From Spirochaetaceae bacterium (GTDB lineage: Bacteria > Spirochaetota > Spirochaetia > Treponematales > Breznakiellaceae), in assembly GCA_031258625.1 (NCBI GenBank), contig JAIRMO010000151.1, positions 1-15,319 of the forward strand: a DNA stretch of 15,319 nt. The letters run 5' to 3'. How positions within the stretch are numbered: the stretch's first letter is position 1; every line of letters begins with the position of its first letter. Below are positions 14,601-15,319 of the stretch, one piece after another. The position numbers were made by a program, and so were the translations under genes. The notes below the pieces were generated by a model. That model worked only from the letters and a program-made list of their open reading frames with translations. It did not search any database and was not told the DNA's origin.

Positions 14601-15246
14601 GGAAGAAACCAATTCCCTGATCCGAACCCTGTCGGTGGTAACGGTCCTTGGAGTTGGCGCTTCCGTTCTTTCAGGATTAACGTTGTTACCCGCGTTACGG
14701 GTATACGGTTCAGCATTGTTTTTTACCTTTCACCCGAGGCTGTTCCAAAACTTCAGTTTTTGGAACAGCCTCCTTAGATTTAAGGGAAAAAGCGGGCATT
14801 TGACACTTTTTCCAAGAGGTTGTTTCATCAGACCTTTGGTCTGCACCAACCGGGTTTTGGAACACCCTCAGCTTTGTATAATTTTTTTCGGGCCGAAGAT
14901 GGATTATAAAAAAATTTTCGATAAGTTCGAAAATCAAAATGTTTTTATTAAAACCACAAAAACTCCGGCCCTGGACGGCCCCCAAAAGGCGGCATTGAAC
15001 CGAAAGGGGAATGTTTTATTCAATTCCGGTGATATTGAGGCAGCCCGGCGGATATTTTTGACCACCGGATATTCTGATGGACTTTCCAGAATTGGGGATT
15101 ATTATCAATCACAGGGCCGCCTGCTGGATGCCCTGAAAATGTACTGGATTGTCCCGGACAAAACAAAAGCCGGCCCCCTTATTATGAGGCTCTCGGCTTT
15201 GCTGAAACATTTACTATACGAAGAAGAGGAGCATCCCAATGAGTGA
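11674..15246 (+). CDS. RND-family efflux permease, second of the pair, with an unusual read-through C-terminus
   Basis: ATG 11674 overlaps the previous TGA. The continuous frame is 1190 residues, but RND homology ends near residue 1015 (LSGLTLLPALRV, end of TM12, about base 14,715). Residues about 1021-1075 are encoded by a palindromic repeat patch and 1076-1190 by a TPR-like gene in the same frame. The RND part is full length but diverged: TM1 at about 10-32, porter segment with ERTAAIPLEDALSSIGGIKN, TM4 GVGAAVDAALLSSEG (single Asp405, then Ala), TM8 near 855, and TM10 GMAVNASVLITDE with Asn921 at the AcrB Lys940 place. Tandem RND genes with one adaptor suggest a heteromeric pump such as MdtBC, where one subunit may be the less catalytic partner. 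The family stop codon was probably lost at the repeat. The permease call is firm; whether the long product is made is uncertain. Confidence 0.8.
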   Translation: MTPRPIWLRKPVAALGVIFALTALSVFMVITGEDRGENQSRNSGYTITLRHYGVNAREMERTAAIPLEDALSSIGGIKNIMTASENGKVRAFVRFGRKVPGAYEAVRDAAQRVYEALPSSAQRPEILSSDDSRFPLWTAAVFSTDDDPSLGRYLERIVKPALEALEGAGEVEVSGTGLPEIVIALKPEEAASRGLDAPRIAGALGENDVLLPGGFIKSGGREILITLDGRYEDGLALADALLPLPEGGEVRLKDAARLYEQDREPESFSRLNGKSVAVIAVLPGAGTNPAKLSGLIKRELEKFAGLPLEFEILSDRGAEESAAYGSVLAAALQGAAAVALLTALLGKTPGPGFGNQNRRVFRALISGLTVPLICLLSAALLSLLGFSLDRGLLAGLSAGVGAAVDAALLSSEGLGRARTIEEGEALLRDLRLPLVSGSVTTIAALLPLIAMGSLAGGIGTLAWAIGTVTFLALPAALVLIPPLLLWGLKAAPVSLPPEQVPLKKPGRPGNLFLVWKKVIRRIRRKGLRFLAAQARFCTARPYGPLIVWGLVSAGGITALTLAGADVGAESSGNSLYAQVEFEGGFRAEAADRLLAVYAEELKKHKGIGNVQTVARTASGSILVSFDPRIIPADTLRDLVRTQGIPGGFVYVPETSPGERIWEIKIAGDDDEKCRELAGEAARFCGTLPLIRETVLNFKEGSKRLTLIPDRERLLTAGIQFSRFADIARRGIHGPVAYKRIGPQGETDVRVRGLGTSALSPEEIRGLLVESGNTGGAVRLNSLIKKNTPPETEPSGIRREDRRRIASISIRTKPMDPRKVRDRVMAVLKNMELPPGYTLEFDREAVAAAETLSRTVFWFLLALLFCYMVIAAGNESFGIPLAVLSVVLPSLSVPALVMTAAAMPVTASAACAFVAVSGMAVNASVLITDEIRRIPPGGENKRDLAAGLYRALRKKLPALCATSGTTITGAAPFLFLKEETNSLIRTLSVVTVLGVGASVLSGLTLLPALRVYGSALFFTFHPRLFQNFSFWNSLLRFKGKSGHLTLFPRGCFIRPLVCTNRVLEHPQLCIIFFGPKMDYKKIFDKFENQNVFIKTTKTPALDGPQKAALNRKGNVLFNSGDIEAARRIFLTTGYSDGLSRIGDYYQSQGRLLDALKMYWIVPDKTKAGPLIMRLSALLKHLLYEEEEHPNE
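12725..12747. other. Perfect 10-bp hairpin inside the second RND gene
   Basis: CCGGTTTTGG, loop AAA, CCAAAACCGG forms an uninterrupted stem in the segment encoding GPGFGNQNRR, between predicted TM2 and TM3. The encoded loop is longer than the short turn usual there. It may be a small insertion or a chance result of GC-rich coding sequence; it has no U-tract, so I do not call it a terminator. Confidence 0.4.
14736..14772. repeat. Near-perfect 17-bp inverted repeat (palindromic repeat unit)
   Basis: GAGGCTGTTCCAAAACT (14736-14752), loop TC, then AGTTTTTGGAACAGCCTC (14755-14772) pair over 17 positions with one bulged T. It falls exactly where the second RND protein should end, and the RND frame reads through it as PRLFQNFSFWNSLL. 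No U-run follows directly, so it is not a classical terminator. It looks like a mobile intergenic palindrome of the REP/MITE kind, and a third, diverged arm lies 100 bases downstream. Confidence 0.7.
14785..14813. repeat. Short inverted repeat GGAAAAAG / CTTTTTCC
   Basis: GGAAAAAG (14785-14792) and CTTTTTCC (14806-14813) are exact complements separated by 13 bases. They lie inside the palindrome patch and bracket the TTGACA at 14800-14805. Folding here would compete with use of that -35 box. It could be chance. Confidence 0.4.
14800..14828 (+). promoter_or_regulatory. Candidate promoter TTGACA - 17 bases - TTTCAT
   Basis: A perfect -35 hexamer TTGACA (14800-14805) is followed after 17 bases by TTTCAT (14823-14828), four of six matches to the -10 consensus. 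It would start a transcript about 60 bases before the ATG at 14899, passing through the CAGACC/GGTCTG hairpin. This makes independent expression of the downstream gene plausible. The call rests on hexamers alone. Confidence 0.4.
14829..14843. other. Perfect small hairpin CAGACC-TTT-GGTCTG
   Basis: A six-base stem with a three-base loop lies just after the candidate -10 box TTTCAT. It adds to the concentration of palindromes between the RND domain and the TPR-like gene and could act as an operator or 5' leader stem. It has no following U-run, so termination is unlikely. Confidence 0.45.
14853..14869. repeat. Diverged third arm of the palindrome (GGTTTTGGAACACCCTC)
   Basis: This matches the reverse complement of the left arm at 14736-14752 at 15 of 17 positions. 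The left arm can therefore pair either with its neighbour at 14755-14772 or with this distant arm, enclosing about 100 bases. The pair 14736-14752 / 14853-14869 would also serve as terminal inverted repeats of a 134-base MITE-like element. I see no clear target-site duplication. Confidence 0.5.
14855..14882 (+). promoter_or_regulatory. Candidate promoter: TATAAT at 14877-14882 before the TPR-like gene
   Basis: A perfect TATAAT lies 17 bases before the ATG at 14899. The best -35, TTTTGG at 14855-14860 with a 16-base spacer, is poor and lies within the third palindrome arm. Transcription from here would give a leader of only about ten bases, so translation would be near leaderless or rely on a weak GGGCCGAAG site. 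The AT-rich -10 in otherwise GC-rich DNA is the main support. Confidence 0.4.
14899..15246 (+). CDS. Small TPR-like helical protein, in frame with the preceding RND permease
   Basis: From ATG 14899 the frame encodes 115 residues starting MDYKKIFDKFENQ, with no signal peptide, so it is cytoplasmic if made alone. It has TPR-like helix pairs: AALNRKGNVLFNSGDIEAAR with RIFLTTGYSDGL, then SRIGDYYQSQGRLLDALKMY, and an acidic tail ending EEEEHPNE. Codon choice is clearly more AT-rich than in the efflux genes, which points to a separate origin from the RND part. It overlaps the next gene by eight bases, as in a conserved gene pair. I believe a similar small protein occurs in other treponemes, but this is recall, not a search. 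The same codons also form the last part of the 1190-residue frame beginning at 11674. A separate gene is my preferred reading; the start has only a weak ribosome binding site. Confidence 0.72.
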   Translation: MDYKKIFDKFENQNVFIKTTKTPALDGPQKAALNRKGNVLFNSGDIEAARRIFLTTGYSDGLSRIGDYYQSQGRLLDALKMYWIVPDKTKAGPLIMRLSALLKHLLYEEEEHPNE

Positions 15247-15319
15247 CAACAATGTCATTGATGAACTAAAGCCCCTAATGGAAACAGTCCCTTCACCGGA
15301 AACGATTGAAATTTCAGAA
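15239..15319 (+). CDS. Start of a gene of unknown function, truncated by the window edge
   Basis: ATG 15239 lies eight bases inside the end of the TPR-like gene, with GAGGAG about eight bases upstream. Twenty-seven codons are visible, beginning MSDNNVIDELKPLMETVPSP and continuing open to the edge. The base composition matches the TPR-like gene and not the efflux cluster, so the two are probably a co-transcribed pair from the native chromosome. No signal peptide or domain can be recognised in so short a piece. Confidence 0.65.
   Translation, partial: MSDNNVIDELKPLMETVPSPETIEISE

Noticed and set aside
14736..14780. Rho-independent terminator for the efflux operon
   Set aside because: The stem is strong but not followed by a T-run on the + strand; the next bases are CTTAGATTTAAGGG. 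It fits a palindromic repeat better, although some termination cannot be excluded.
14710..14985. Reverse-strand 91-residue open frame across the palindrome patch
   Set aside because: It exists because the palindromes and the forward gene leave the opposite strand open. It has no ribosome binding site and no recognisable protein features.
1..15319. CRISPR array, tRNA or rRNA genes
   Set aside because: I saw no regularly spaced repeat-spacer pattern, no cloverleaf with a T-loop GGTTCGA motif in the right context, and no rRNA-like sequence. Almost all of the window is accounted for by protein-coding genes.

Overview
The window looks like part of a spirochaete chromosome, most likely a Treponema-type organism (perhaps a termite-gut relative). 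The evidence is indirect. There are many lipoproteins with relaxed lipoboxes (LTAC, SISC, LSGC, LPGC, LGSC, VFSC). There is a TolC / lipidated adaptor / RND gene order like that of spirochaetal Bes-type pumps. Adjacent genes mostly overlap or are separated by a few bases. No ribosomal or housekeeping marker is present, so the taxonomic call is an inference.

Layout. Bases 1-220 hold the C-terminal end of an insertion-sequence transposase. It is followed by a tandem imperfect repeat that is probably the IS end (215-273) and a short AT-rich palindrome (294-312). From about 368 to 14,735 runs one uninterrupted, strikingly C/G-rich, same-strand gene train with overlaps or gaps of a few bases: (1) an alpha-helical lipoprotein, 368-1414; (2) a TPR lipoprotein, 1417-2115; (3) a small alpha/beta lipoprotein, 2112-2606; (4) a TolC-family outer-membrane channel, 2603-4021; (5) an RND-type periplasmic adaptor lipoprotein, 4014-5408; (6) and (7) two large lipoproteins built from SbsA/Big_5-like Ig domains, 5389-6912 and 6909-8522; (8) and (9) two consecutive RND permeases, 8531-11677 and 11674 onward. 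Nothing interrupts the series, so it reads as a single operon for a tripartite efflux/transport machine with five extra lipoproteins.

The right edge is unusual. The second RND gene has no stop codon where the family normally ends (about 14,715). Its frame runs through a patch of palindromic repeats (14,736-14,869) and then, still in frame, through a separate-looking 115-residue TPR-like gene (14,899-15,246), giving a 1190-residue open frame. The TPR-like gene has its own ATG and a TATAAT box just upstream. It also has clearly more AT-rich codon use, and it overlaps the start of a further gene that leaves the window (15,239 onward). I think the repeat patch removed or replaced the RND stop codon, creating either a true fusion or a read-through frame.

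How the parts may work together: the two RND proteins would form the inner-membrane pump (possibly a heteromer as in MdtBC), the adaptor would bridge to the TolC-like channel, and the helical, small and Ig-domain lipoproteins would be periplasmic or outer-membrane accessories. The functions of the accessory lipoproteins and the substrate are unknown. The accessory set, particularly two Ig-repeat lipoproteins placed between adaptor and pump genes, is the best candidate for an undescribed system here.
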